Shown one piece after another: positions 1-8,121 of a stretch of DNA of 64,000 nt. Below the pieces are notes generated by a model that saw only the letters and a list, made by a program, of their open reading frames with translations, was not told where the DNA came from and made no database searches. The position numbers and the translations under genes were made by a program. The DNA is from Demequina sp. NBRC 110056 (GTDB taxonomy: Bacteria > Actinomycetota > Actinomycetes > Actinomycetales > Demequinaceae): assembly GCF_002090155.1 (NCBI RefSeq), contig NZ_BBRM01000002.1:496001-560000 (forward strand), given 5' to 3'. Numbering within the stretch: position 1 is the first letter of the stretch; each line of letters begins with the position of its first letter.

Positions 1-1138
1 ATGCCTCGGGGCCCTGGACGTGAACCAGGTCGACGATGAGCTCGTTCTGCGCGAAGCCGAGCGCGTACGCCCGCGCGATGCGCGGCAGCAGGCGCTTCTG
101 GTGCACCAGATAGTCGAGAAGCAGCACGCCATCGGGGCGCCCGGACGCCGGGAACTGGCGCCGGGCGATCGCGTAGCGGGTGGCGATGGACAGAGCACGT
201 CGCGCGGTGATGCCTCCGCCGCCGCCGACGCACACCCGACCTCGGACCAGCGTGCCGAGCATGGTGAAGAAGCGACGGTTGGGGTTGTCGATCGGCGACG
301 CGTAGACGCCCTCCTCGGTGACGCCGCCGTAGCGGTCGAGGAGCATGCGGCGGGGCACCCTGACGTGGTCGAAGCGGATGGTGCCGTTGTCGACGCCGAG
401 CAGCCCGCCCTTGTGGCCCTGGTCGCCCGTCGTGATGCCGGGGAGGTCCTTGCCGTCGTCGCCGCGCAGCGGGACGAGGATGACGTGGACGCCGTGTCGC
501 TCGTCGCCGACGACGAGCTGGCCGAACACCGCGGCCATCGTGCCGTGCGTCGCCGCGTTGCCGATGTACGCCTTGGTCGCGCCCGGCGTGGGCGAGTGGA
601 CCTCGTACTCGTCCGTGTCGGGCAGGTAGGTGATGGTCGTGTCCAGGCTCGCGACGTCGCTCCCGTGGCCCAGCTCGGTCATCGCGAAGCCGCCCAGCAG
701 CTTCATCGACGTGATGTCGGGGAGGTAGGTCGCGTGGTGCCAGTCCGTGCCGAGGTTGGTGACAGCACCGCCGAACAGCCCGAACTGGACCCCGGACTTG
801 ATCGTCACGGACAGGTCGCCGTGGGAGAGCATCTCGAAGGCCAGCACGGCGGTGAGGGGATCCGAGACGGTGTCGGCTCCCTCGGGCACCCCGACGTGGC
901 CGAAGCCGTGCGCGTCGAGGTCGAGCAGGCGCTGGAGGGTCCACTCGCGTGATGCCTCCACGTCGAGCTCTGGGTCGCGCAGCATGTCCTCGGAAGGGAA
1001 CGTGGCCCGTCGCACCGCGCGCTCGGCGGCGTAGGGCCCGTCGAGCGCCACGCGCAGCGAGGCGCCGAGCGTCGTGAGGCGCTCCTCGCTGAGCGGGGTG
1101 TGCTCGATGATCGAGCTCTCGGGGTGCGTCAACGTCAT
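1..1138 (-). CDS. acyl-CoA oxidase/dehydrogenase family protein, C-terminus cut by window edge
   Basis: FAD-dependent oxidation of acyl-CoA to trans-2-enoyl-CoA, the first step of beta-oxidation. About 379 residues are visible. The middle contains KSGVQFGLFGGAV and FAMTELGHGSDV, which resemble the flavin-binding core of acyl-CoA oxidases (ACOX type) more than short acyl-CoA dehydrogenases, so electrons may go to oxygen or to another acceptor; this is inference. The ATG at 1138 is preceded by a perfect AGGAGG ribosome site lying in the end of the TetR gene, two bases away, so the two genes form an operon. The gene runs off the left edge, so the C-terminal helical domain is not seen. Confidence 0.85.
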   Translation of the reverse strand, partial: MTLTHPESSIIEHTPLSEERLTTLGASLRVALDGPYAAERAVRRATFPSEDMLRDPELDVEASREWTLQRLLDLDAHGFGHVGVPEGADTVSDPLTAVLAFEMLSHGDLSVTIKSGVQFGLFGGAVTNLGTDWHHATYLPDITSMKLLGGFAMTELGHGSDVASLDTTITYLPDTDEYEVHSPTPGATKAYIGNAATHGTMAAVFGQLVVGDERHGVHVILVPLRGDDGKDLPGITTGDQGHKGGLLGVDNGTIRFDHVRVPRRMLLDRYGGVTEEGVYASPIDNPNRRFFTMLGTLVRGRVCVGGGGGITARRALSIATRYAIARRQFPASGRPDGVLLLDYLVHQKRLLPRIARAYALGFAQNELIVDLVHVQGPEA

Positions 1139-1140
1139 TG

Positions 1141-1785
1141 TCAGACCTCCTGTGAGACGGGGATGGTCGCCGATGCGGCCATCCGGGCGGGTGCGAAGAA
1201 TTGGGCGATGTGGGCGACCACCTGCTCGCGCGGGGGGCGCGGTGAGGACGCCATCCAGTGGTCGGCGGTGGACTTGATGAAGCCGACGATGCCGTGGCCC
1301 CAGGTGCTCGCGGCGTCGGGTGCGATGCCACGCTGCACGAGGTGGCGCTCGATCTCCGCGGAGATCTGCTCCCCGATGAGCCCCGGCAGGCCGCGCACGG
1401 GGTCGGCGACCGCATCGGCGCCCTGCGGGGGCGGCGTCATGACGAAGCGGTAGATCTCCGGGTCCCGCTCGACGAGCTCCAGGTACGCGTCCGCCAGATC
1501 TGCTGTGAGACGTCCCAGGTCGGACGGGTCGGACAGGTGGAACGCGGCGGACAGGCCCGACCGGATGTATCCGTGGACGGACTCGACGACGGCGTCGTAG
1601 AGGCCCTCTCGGTCGCCGAAGTGGCGGTAGATGACCGTCTTCGACGTCCCCGCGCGAGCGGCGATCGCGTCCATGCCGACGCTGGCTCCGTGCACGCGGA
1701 TGGCGCGCAGGGCGTGCGAGACCAGCTCCCGGCGCCGGTCGGCGCGGTGCTGCTCCCATCGGGCGTCTCTGCCGTCAACGGTCAT
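1141..1785 (-). CDS. TetR/AcrR family transcriptional regulator of the fatty-acid cluster
   Basis: DNA-binding repressor of 214 residues. The N-terminal helix-turn-helix (about residues 15-62) contains GMDAIAARAGTSKTVIYRHF, a canonical TetR recognition region; the C-terminal part is the variable ligand-binding and dimerisation domain. A GTG nine bases upstream is possible, but the ATG at 1785 has a TACTGT -10 box seven bases before it and a GAGG that could also serve as ribosome site. It is co-transcribed with the acyl-CoA oxidase gene and divergent from the thiolase operon, across an inverted repeat that is the obvious operator. The ligand is probably an acyl-CoA; that is inference from context. 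Confidence 0.9.
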   Translation of the reverse strand: MTVDGRDARWEQHRADRRRELVSHALRAIRVHGASVGMDAIAARAGTSKTVIYRHFGDREGLYDAVVESVHGYIRSGLSAAFHLSDPSDLGRLTADLADAYLELVERDPEIYRFVMTPPPQGADAVADPVRGLPGLIGEQISAEIERHLVQRGIAPDAASTWGHGIVGFIKSTADHWMASSPRPPREQVVAHIAQFFAPARMAASATIPVSQEV

Positions 1786-1792
1786 GTTCCTC

Positions 1793-1842
1793 ACAGTAAC
1801 CGAAACTCTCGGTATCTGCTACTGTCGGTATCGGATAGTTTC
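1793..1842. promoter_or_regulatory. divergent promoter and TetR-type operator
   Basis: The region between the TetR gene and the thiolase gene holds an inverted repeat: GAAACTCTCGG (1802-1812) and CGGATAGTTTC (1832-1842) match at 9 of 11 positions. A third half-site, ACTGTCGG (1821-1828), sits in the centre, and ACTCTCGGTATC/ACTGTCGGTATC form a direct repeat with 16-base spacing. The TetR -10 box (TACTGT on the minus strand, 1793-1798) abuts one side, and a TAGTTT -10 box for the thiolase operon (1836-1841) overlaps the other. A bound regulator could therefore block both directions. No DNA-binding evidence exists here beyond sequence symmetry. Confidence 0.6.
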
Positions 1843-1863
1843 TCTCAACGATGGAGGCACCGC

Positions 1864-3132
1864 ATGACCCACAACGCCGTGGTGATCGGGGGCAATCGCA
1901 CCCCCTTCGCGAAGGCCGGCGGCCCGTACGCCGAAGCGTCCAACCACGACCTGCTGACGGCCGCGCTCGACGGCCTCATCGCCCGCTTCGGCCTCGCCGG
2001 CGAGCGGATCGGCGAGGTCGCCGGTGGCGCCGTCCTCAAGCATTCCAAGGACTTCAACCTGACCCGCGAGGCGGTGCTCAGCTCCGCGCTCGCCCCCAGC
2101 ACGCCCGCGTGCGACCTGCAGCAGGCCTGCGGGACGGGCCTCGAGACCACCATCTACATCGCGAACAAGATTCGCCTGGGTCAGATCGACTCGGGGATCT
2201 CGGCCGGCGTCGACTCCACGTCGGACGCGCCGATCGTCGTGTCGGATTCCCTACGGCGCACGCTGCTCAAGGCCAACGCCGCACGCTCGGCCGCGGACCG
2301 CGTCAAGGCGCTCGCCAAGATCCGGCCTTCCCACCTCAAGCCGCAGGCACCGTCGGTGGCGGAGCCGCGCACAGGCCTGTCGATGGGCGAGCACCAGGCG
2401 CTCACCACCGAGCGCTGGGGCATCACGCGTGAGGCGCAGGACGAGATCGCCGCCGCCTCCCACCACAAGCTCGCCGCCGCGTGGGCCGATGGCTTCTTCG
2501 ACGACCTCGTCACCCCGTACCTGGGCGTGCCGCGCGACGCGATCCTGCGGCCCGACACCTCGGTCGAGAAGCTCGCTTCCCTGCGTCCTGCCTTCGGCGG
2601 CCCGCGAGGCTCCATGACGGCCGGCAACTCCACGGCGCTGTCGGACGGCGCGGCCACCGCGCTACTCGCCTCTGAGGAGTGGGCCGCGGAGCATCACCTC
2701 CCCGTCCTCGCGAAGGTCGTCGACGCCGAGGTCGCCGCGGTCGACCATCCCGGTGGCGACGACCTGCTGCTTGGCCCGGTGGCCGCGGCGGGACGGATGC
2801 TCGCGCGCCAGGGGCTCTCGGTGGCGGACTTCGACCTCGTCGAGATCCACGAGGCGTTCGCCTCGACCGTGCTCGCCACGCTCAAGGCGTGGGACGACGA
2901 GGACTACTGCCGCGGCCTCGGGCTCGACGGCAAGCTCGGGACGATCGATCCCTCGCGTCTCAACGTGACCGGCTCGTCCCTCGCGGTGGGTCACCCGTTC
3001 GCCGCGACCGGCGCGCGCATCGTCCCCACCCTCGCCAAGCTGCTCCACGCGAAGGGACCCGGCTCGAAGGGCCTCATCTCGATGTGCGCCGCCGGCGGCC
3101 AGGGGGTCGTGGCGATCCTGGAGGCGGTGTGA
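1864..3132 (+). CDS. fadA: acetyl-CoA C-acyltransferase (thiolase, FadA2/FadI type)
   Basis: Cleaves 3-ketoacyl-CoA with CoA to release acetyl-CoA, the last step of beta-oxidation. The 422-residue protein has the thiolase nucleophile Cys89 in QACGTGLE, the HEAFA motif, the GHPFAATGARI loop and the second catalytic Cys in SMCAAGGQG near the C-terminus. The start is the ATG at 1864, behind GGAGG; an open frame continues upstream but is antisense to the TetR gene. The gene overlaps the next one by one base (TGATG). The order thiolase, FabG4-like, MaoC resembles the mycobacterial fadA2-fabG4-htdX region. Confidence 0.93.
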   Translation: MTHNAVVIGGNRTPFAKAGGPYAEASNHDLLTAALDGLIARFGLAGERIGEVAGGAVLKHSKDFNLTREAVLSSALAPSTPACDLQQACGTGLETTIYIANKIRLGQIDSGISAGVDSTSDAPIVVSDSLRRTLLKANAARSAADRVKALAKIRPSHLKPQAPSVAEPRTGLSMGEHQALTTERWGITREAQDEIAAASHHKLAAAWADGFFDDLVTPYLGVPRDAILRPDTSVEKLASLRPAFGGPRGSMTAGNSTALSDGAATALLASEEWAAEHHLPVLAKVVDAEVAAVDHPGGDDLLLGPVAAAGRMLARQGLSVADFDLVEIHEAFASTVLATLKAWDDEDYCRGLGLDGKLGTIDPSRLNVTGSSLAVGHPFAATGARIVPTLAKLLHAKGPGSKGLISMCAAGGQGVVAILEAV

Positions 3133-4478
3133 TGGGCGCCCTCGAGAAGCTCTACTACTCCCCCGCGGGCAAGGCCATCGCCGGCAAGGCGGGCCTGAAG
3201 GAGCCGCCGCGCCTGCGTCGCGGGCGCGAGTGGCCCCAGGGACCGATCGTGCTCGCGTCCATCGGAGGAGGCGAGCTCGCCGCCGAGACGATGCGCCTGC
3301 TCGGCCGCTCCACCGAGGCACCCGTCGTGGATGAGGGCGCGGACGCGCCCGGCTACGGCTCGCGCATCGGCGCTCTGGTCGTCGATGCCACCGAGGCGAC
3401 GTCCATCGCGCAGCTCGAGGAGCTCCGCGCGCTCCTGCGTCCCGCGGTGAGGTCCATCGAACGCTCCGGGCGCATCGTCGTCCTGGCTCGGCCGGCCGCA
3501 GGCGACTGGGAGTCCCGCACCGTCTCGCGCGCCCTCGACGGGATCAACCGGACCGTCGGCAAGGAGCTGCGTGGGGGCGCGACGGCGACGCTGTTGTACG
3601 TCGACCCCTCGGCGCGCGCCGGCGACCTCGTGTCGACGCTGGGCTTCGTGCTGCAGGGCAGGGCCGCATTCGTCGACGGCCAGGCCTGGACCGTCGCGGG
3701 CGCCGACCAGCCTGCGGAGTCGCTGCAGGCGCGGCCCCTCGACGGACGAGTCGTCGTGGTGACCGGCGCCGCACGTGGCATCGGTGCGGAGATCGCTCGC
3801 ACCCTCGCTCGCGACGGCGCGAGCATCGTCGCCGTCGACATCCCGCCCGCCGGGGAGTCGCTCGCCGCGATCGCGAACGAGGTCGGCGGCACCGCGCTTC
3901 AGCTCGACATCACCGCGGATGACGCGGGTCGGCGCCTCGCGGAGCACGTGGCGCAGCGCGGCGAATCGATCTACGGCATCGTCCACAATGCCGGCATCAC
4001 GCGCGACAAGATGCTCGTCAACACCGACGCCGCCCGCTGGGCCTCGGTGCTCGACGTGAACCTCGCCGCCCAGATGCGGATCAACGAGGTACTGCTCTCC
4101 GCGGACATCCCCGGCGGCATCGCCGACGGAGGGCGCATCGTCGGCGTCGCCTCGACGTCGGGCCTCGCGGGCAACAAGGGTCAGACCAACTACGCAGCCT
4201 CGAAGGCGGGGGTCGCCGGGCTCGTTACCGCCATGGCGCCGGACCTCGCGGCGCGCGACATCACCGTGAACGCGGTCGCACCCGGGTTCATCCAGACCGA
4301 GATGACGCAGAAGATCCCGTTCGTCCAGCGCGAGGTGTTCCTGCGCTCGAACTCGCTCAGCCAGGGCGGCCTGCCGGTCGACGTGGCGGAGACGATCGGC
4401 TACCTGCTCGACCCGCGCTCCCAGGGCCTCACGGGACAGGTGATCCGCGTCTGCGGACAGAACCTGGTGGGAGCATGA
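3132..4478 (+). CDS. two-domain 3-oxoacyl reductase (FabG4/HMwFabG-like)
   Basis: NAD(P)H-dependent short-chain dehydrogenase acting on 3-oxoacyl-CoA or -ACP. At 448 residues it is almost twice the length of ordinary FabG: about residues 1-200 form an N-terminal flavodoxin-like domain without recognised catalytic residues, and the C-terminal half is a complete SDR with TGAARGIG, HNAG, the serine in ASTSG and YAASK. This arrangement is that of mycobacterial high-molecular-weight FabG4. Position between thiolase and MaoC dehydratase suggests 3-hydroxyacyl/3-ketoacyl interconversion on CoA thioesters. The direction (degradation or synthesis) cannot be settled from sequence. Confidence 0.9.
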   Translation: MGALEKLYYSPAGKAIAGKAGLKEPPRLRRGREWPQGPIVLASIGGGELAAETMRLLGRSTEAPVVDEGADAPGYGSRIGALVVDATEATSIAQLEELRALLRPAVRSIERSGRIVVLARPAAGDWESRTVSRALDGINRTVGKELRGGATATLLYVDPSARAGDLVSTLGFVLQGRAAFVDGQAWTVAGADQPAESLQARPLDGRVVVVTGAARGIGAEIARTLARDGASIVAVDIPPAGESLAAIANEVGGTALQLDITADDAGRRLAEHVAQRGESIYGIVHNAGITRDKMLVNTDAARWASVLDVNLAAQMRINEVLLSADIPGGIADGGRIVGVASTSGLAGNKGQTNYAASKAGVAGLVTAMAPDLAARDITVNAVAPGFIQTEMTQKIPFVQREVFLRSNSLSQGGLPVDVAETIGYLLDPRSQGLTGQVIRVCGQNLVGA

Positions 4479-5350
4479 GAGGGGCCCAGGTCGCGGGTCG
4501 AGAGGTCGAGCACCTCGATGCCATCCCTGGCATGGGCGCCGCATTCGCGCGCGCCATGGTGCCGTCGCGCACGTCCCGCGTCACGCTGCCGCGCCGCATC
4601 TCGACGGTGCACGACGTCACGCAGAACCGCGCACGCCTCGCGGACTACGCCCGGGTGTGCGGCTTCACCCTGCGCGATGCCGTGCCGCCCACGTGGCTGC
4701 ACGTGCTGACCTTCCCCCTGCACATCCACCTGCTCGGCGACCCGCAGTCGTCGGTCAAGCTCGTCGGGGCCGTCCACACGTCGAACTCCATGACCCTCCA
4801 CCGACCCGTCACCGCGGACGAGCGGCTTGAGCTGTCCGTCCACCTCGAGGGCCCACGGCCGCATCGGCGCGGCGCGCTGGTCGACCTCATCGGTCAGGTG
4901 CGCGTGGACGGCGAGCCGGTGTGGGACGGCGTCACGACGTACCTGGCTTCCGGCGCATCCGTCGAAGGTGAGCCCGAGGAGGTCGAGCGTGCCCCCTTCG
5001 AGCCGCGCAGCCCCCAGGCCCGCTGGCGTCTGCCCGCCGACCTCGGTCGGCAGTACCGCCGCGTCTCCCAGGATCCGAACCCCATCCACACGAGCCGCGT
5101 CGCCGCCAAGGCGTTCGGCTTCGCCCGGCCGATCATCCACGGGATGTGGACCCACGCTCGCGCGCTCGCCGCGCTCGAGAACCGGCTGCCTGCCGCGTTC
5201 ACGACGCACGTCGACTTCGTCAAGCCCATCCTGCTGCCGAGCAGCGTCGGCTTCGTCGCCTCCGAGACCCCGGGCGGCGTCCTCGCGGACGTCGTGACCA
5301 AGGACGGCGCCAAGCCCCTGCTGCGGATGCGGGTCGAGGAGGCGGCGTGA
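4475..5350 (+). CDS. MaoC-like (R)-specific hydratase/dehydratase (HtdX-like)
   Basis: Interconverts 3-hydroxyacyl and trans-2-enoyl thioesters. The 291-residue protein is a double-hotdog MaoC protein: the C-terminal half carries the hydratase-2 motif SQDPNPIHTSRVAAKAFGF, with the catalytic Asp and His, followed by PIIHGMW. The N-terminal half is the degenerate hotdog. Start ATG overlaps the reductase stop (ATGA) and its own stop overlaps the next start (GTGA), so translation is probably coupled. It completes the hydratase, reductase and thiolase set of this operon. Confidence 0.9.
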   Translation: MRGAQVAGREVEHLDAIPGMGAAFARAMVPSRTSRVTLPRRISTVHDVTQNRARLADYARVCGFTLRDAVPPTWLHVLTFPLHIHLLGDPQSSVKLVGAVHTSNSMTLHRPVTADERLELSVHLEGPRPHRRGALVDLIGQVRVDGEPVWDGVTTYLASGASVEGEPEEVERAPFEPRSPQARWRLPADLGRQYRRVSQDPNPIHTSRVAAKAFGFARPIIHGMWTHARALAALENRLPAAFTTHVDFVKPILLPSSVGFVASETPGGVLADVVTKDGAKPLLRMRVEEAA

Positions 5351-5868
5351 ACCTCTGGTGGCGACTCGCGGCCCGCTGGCTGCGCCTGCGCCGGCCCGAG
5401 CCCGCCTCCCTCTGGGACGACGTCGTCACCTCGTTCCGCGTCATGCCGACCGACCTCGACGTGCTCGGCCACATGAACAACGGTCGCTACCTCACGCTCA
5501 TGGACCTTGGCCGCTATGAGCTGCTCAAGCGCTCAGGGTGGTGGGAGGAGTTCGGCCGCAGGGGCTGGGCCGCGGTCGTCGCGGGCCAGACCATCACCTA
5601 CCGTCGCGAGCTGCGGCTCGGCGCCAGGTTCGATCTGCATACCCGCGCGATCGGCGTCGACGACCGGTGGATCTACCTCGAGCACCGGTTCATGGTCGGC
5701 GACACCGTCCACGCGCACGCCGTGGTGCGCGGCCGCTTCGTCCGGCGCGCCGGCGGCACCGTCGACACCCACGAGATCGAGGAGGCCGTGGGCGGCTTCC
5801 CCGACCACCTGCGTGTCGAGCCCTGGATGACGGAGTGGACGCACCACACGCGCTCACCTGTCAGTTGA
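5347..5868 (+). CDS. acyl-CoA thioesterase, 4-HBT/YbgC-like hotdog protein
   Basis: Predicted to hydrolyse acyl-CoA or another acyl thioester. The 173-residue protein contains FRVMPTDLDVLGHMNNGRY, the signature of single-hotdog 4-hydroxybenzoyl-CoA/YbgC-like thioesterases (the Asp and HMNNGRY loop). The N-terminus is a short basic and hydrophobic stretch that may lie against the membrane. The GTG start overlaps the preceding stop by four bases. Last gene of the thiolase operon; it could release CoA when acyl-CoA accumulates. Substrate unknown. Confidence 0.83.
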   Translation: MNLWWRLAARWLRLRRPEPASLWDDVVTSFRVMPTDLDVLGHMNNGRYLTLMDLGRYELLKRSGWWEEFGRRGWAAVVAGQTITYRRELRLGARFDLHTRAIGVDDRWIYLEHRFMVGDTVHAHAVVRGRFVRRAGGTVDTHEIEEAVGGFPDHLRVEPWMTEWTHHTRSPVS

Positions 5869-5884
5869 GGGCGCTCGACCCGAC

Positions 5885-5890
5885 TACAGT
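5885..5890 (+). promoter_or_regulatory. possible -10 box for the acyl-CoA ligase gene
   Basis: TACAGT lies in the 79-base gap after the thioesterase gene and would give a leader of about 50 bases containing a GGAG ribosome site (5935-5938). No convincing -35 element is visible. Confidence 0.3.
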
Positions 5891-5947
5891 TCCACCAACG
5901 CCTTGCCACCAACGAAGCCACCAGCGACATCAATGGAGATGAATCTG

Positions 5948-7690
5948 ATGACCACCCCGGACTCCACCAGCCCCGCCCGTCCCCACGACCCCGTCGGGGA
6001 CGAGGACCGCGCCTGGTACGCGTTCTATCCCCCCGGCGTCCCGCGCGTCATCGACGTCCCCGCCGAGCCCAGCCTTGGCGCGATGGCCGCCGGCGCGGCC
6101 GAGCGCTACGGCGACAGGGTCGCCTTCTCCAACCTCGGCGGCACGCTGAGCTTCCGCGAGGTCGACGCTGCCGCCACCGCTGTCGCGTCCTACCTCCAGA
6201 AGGAGCTCGGGCTCGCCAAGGGTGACCGCATCGTGCTGCAGATGCCCAACCTCCTCCAGTACCCCGTGGCGCTCTACGGCGCGCTCAGGGCCGGGCTGAT
6301 CGTCGTCAACGCGAACCCGCTGTACACCGCGGACGAGCTCGCCAAGGTCGTCGCCGACGCCCAGCCCAAGGCGATCGTCGTCCTCGCGAACTTCGCGGAC
6401 AAGCTCGAGCGCGTGCTCGCCGATCACCCGATCGAGCACGTCATCATCACCGAGGTCGGCGACCTGCTCCACCAGCCCAAGCGCGCGATCGTCAACCTCG
6501 TCGCGAAGCGCGTCAAGAAGATGGTGCCGGCGTACTCGATCCCGCGCGCCCTGCCCTTCCGCGCCATGCTCGGCGGCGACCCGGCGGCCTTCACCGACCC
6601 CGGCGTCCAGCCCACGGATGTCGCCTTCCTGCAGTACACCGGCGGCACCACCGGCGGCACCAAGGCCGCTGTCCTGACGCACTGGAACCTGCTGTGCAAC
6701 CAGGAGCAGTTCATCGGCCAGCTGCGCGCCGTGCTCGAGGAGGCGAACTCCACCGTCGTCGCCGCGCTGCCGCTCTATCACGTGTTCGCCCTCACGGTGA
6801 ACTGCATCGGCTTCTTCCGCTTCGGCGGGCACAACGTGCTCATCACCAACCCGCGCGACATCCCGGGCTTCGTCAAGACGCTCGACGCGTCCAAGCCCGA
6901 CGCTCTGGTGCTCGTCAGCACCCTCGCCGGGGCGCTGATGGACAACGAGGACTTCGCCAAGCTCGACTTCTCCAACGTCAAGATCTCCGTCGCGGGCGGC
7001 ATGGCGCTGCGCTCCGCTGTCGGTGCCCGCTGGCGCGAGATGACCGACTCCGACATCATCGAGGGCTACGGCCTGACCGAGGCGTCGCCGGTGGTCAGCG
7101 TCAACCCCACCCACCTGCCTCCGCGCGTGGGCACCATCGGCGTCCCGCTGCCGTCGACCGACGTGAGGGTCCTCGACGACGAGGGCAACGAGGTCGCTCT
7201 CGGCGAGCCCGGCGAGCTCGCTGTGCGAGGTCCGCAGGTCATGTCGGGCTACTGGCACAAGCCGGAGGAGACGGCCGCGGTGATCACCGACGACGGGTGG
7301 CTGCTCACGGGCGACGTGGCGACTCTCGACGAGGACGGCTATCTGCGCATCGTCGACCGCAAGAAGGAGATCATCGTCGTCTCCGGGTTCAACGTGTACC
7401 CGGGCGACATCGAGGACGCGGCGATGCTGCACCCGAAGGTCTCCGAGGCCGGCGCGATCCCCGTGCCGGACGACCACGCCGGCGAGGTGCCCAAGGTGTT
7501 CGTCGTCAAGCGTGACGACAGCCTCACCGAGGCCGAGCTCGCGGCGTTCCTCAAGGAGCGCCTCACGGGCTACAAGCGGCCTCGCCACATCGAGTTCATC
7601 GACGAGCTCCCCAAGACGAACGTCGGCAAGGTGCTCCGTCGTGGGCTGCGCGAGCTCGAGGAGTCGCGCTCGCAGACGCCTGCGAGCTGA
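5948..7690 (+). CDS. fadD: long-chain fatty-acid--CoA ligase
   Basis: Activates fatty acids to acyl-CoA via an acyl-adenylate, supplying substrate to the neighbouring beta-oxidation genes. The 580-residue ANL-superfamily enzyme has the AMP-binding P-loop QYTGGTTGGTKAAVLTHWN, the GYGLTEASP motif, DGWLLTGDVA and the C-terminal hinge and lysine region DRKKEIIVVSGFNVYP...TNVGKVLRR. In the P-loop, GGTKAA replaces the commoner GVSKGA. The third in-frame ATG (5948) was chosen because GGAG is nine bases upstream; ATGs at 5933 and 5939 are alternatives. Confidence 0.93.
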   Translation: MTTPDSTSPARPHDPVGDEDRAWYAFYPPGVPRVIDVPAEPSLGAMAAGAAERYGDRVAFSNLGGTLSFREVDAAATAVASYLQKELGLAKGDRIVLQMPNLLQYPVALYGALRAGLIVVNANPLYTADELAKVVADAQPKAIVVLANFADKLERVLADHPIEHVIITEVGDLLHQPKRAIVNLVAKRVKKMVPAYSIPRALPFRAMLGGDPAAFTDPGVQPTDVAFLQYTGGTTGGTKAAVLTHWNLLCNQEQFIGQLRAVLEEANSTVVAALPLYHVFALTVNCIGFFRFGGHNVLITNPRDIPGFVKTLDASKPDALVLVSTLAGALMDNEDFAKLDFSNVKISVAGGMALRSAVGARWREMTDSDIIEGYGLTEASPVVSVNPTHLPPRVGTIGVPLPSTDVRVLDDEGNEVALGEPGELAVRGPQVMSGYWHKPEETAAVITDDGWLLTGDVATLDEDGYLRIVDRKKEIIVVSGFNVYPGDIEDAAMLHPKVSEAGAIPVPDDHAGEVPKVFVVKRDDSLTEAELAAFLKERLTGYKRPRHIEFIDELPKTNVGKVLRRGLRELEESRSQTPAS

Positions 7691-7779
7691 CCTTCCCCTC
7701 AGGAACGTTCGTGGCGCCGATGCGCCTGCCGGGGCCGCTCCGTCACCTCAGCTGACGCCGCGGTGTCGGTGGCTCCTCC

Positions 7780-7808
7780 TACCCTGAGCGCACACGCCTA
7801 GGAAGGAG
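7780..7808 (+). promoter_or_regulatory. -10 box and ribosome site of a small ORF
   Basis: TACCCT (7780-7785) is followed by a leader with GGAAGGAG (7801-7808), six bases before the ATG at 7815. This spacing supports a real start for the short ORF downstream. Confidence 0.45.
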
Positions 7809-7814
7809 CCGACG

Positions 7815-7919
7815 ATGGCGAGCTACGGACGAGACATGGATCGCATCCACAAGGAGATGGAGCGTCAGACGCGGCTCCTCGAGGCCATCCTCAAGGAGCT
7901 GCGCGACCGGTCGCGGTGA
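7815..7919 (+). CDS. unrecognised 34-residue protein
   Basis: A short ORF, MASYGRDMDRIHKEMERQTR followed by a leucine-rich end, stopping at 7919. The whole chain is charged and amphipathic with hydrophobic residues spaced 3-4 apart (I, M, L, L, I, L), so one continuous helix or coiled coil is likely. It has its own -10-like box and a strong GGAAGGAG site, which is why it is listed. It does not resemble a family I know. It could be a small partner of the acyl-CoA ligase or an independent small protein; function not assigned. Confidence 0.5.
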   Translation: MASYGRDMDRIHKEMERQTRLLEAILKELRDRSR

Positions 7920-8071
7920 GCTCAGGACACGTTCCCTTCCGCCCGAGGCGGCGCCGTGCTTCCGTGCGGTGAGGTGAAGCGCCGACGTTCCTCGTCAGCA
8001 CGTGGTGCCGTGGGACTCAGCCGCGCCGCTGCGCGGAGCTGCGGCTCCACGTGGCGACGCGCCTCGCAGCT

Positions 8072-8105
8072 GGGCCGCGCCTCGATGGTCACCGAGGCGC
8101 GGCCC
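8072..8105 (-). terminator. terminator hairpin after aceB
   Basis: A perfect 13-bp stem (GGGCCGCGCCTCG with its complement) around an 8-base loop lies just past the aceB stop codon. There is no T-run, as is usual in G+C-rich actinobacteria. Confidence 0.7.
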
Positions 8106-8121
8106 GCCATGGGGTGGCGCG

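Noticed and set aside
1258..3132. A 624-codon open frame beginning far upstream of the thiolase
   Set aside because: Its first 200 codons are antisense to the TetR gene and have arginine/valine-rich shadow composition; the thiolase family N-terminus starts at the ATG at 1864 with a ribosome site.
7703..7710. GAACGTTC as a possible SOS box after fadD
   Set aside because: It lacks the four-base spacer between GAAC and GTTC that LexA sites of this type require, and no repair gene follows.
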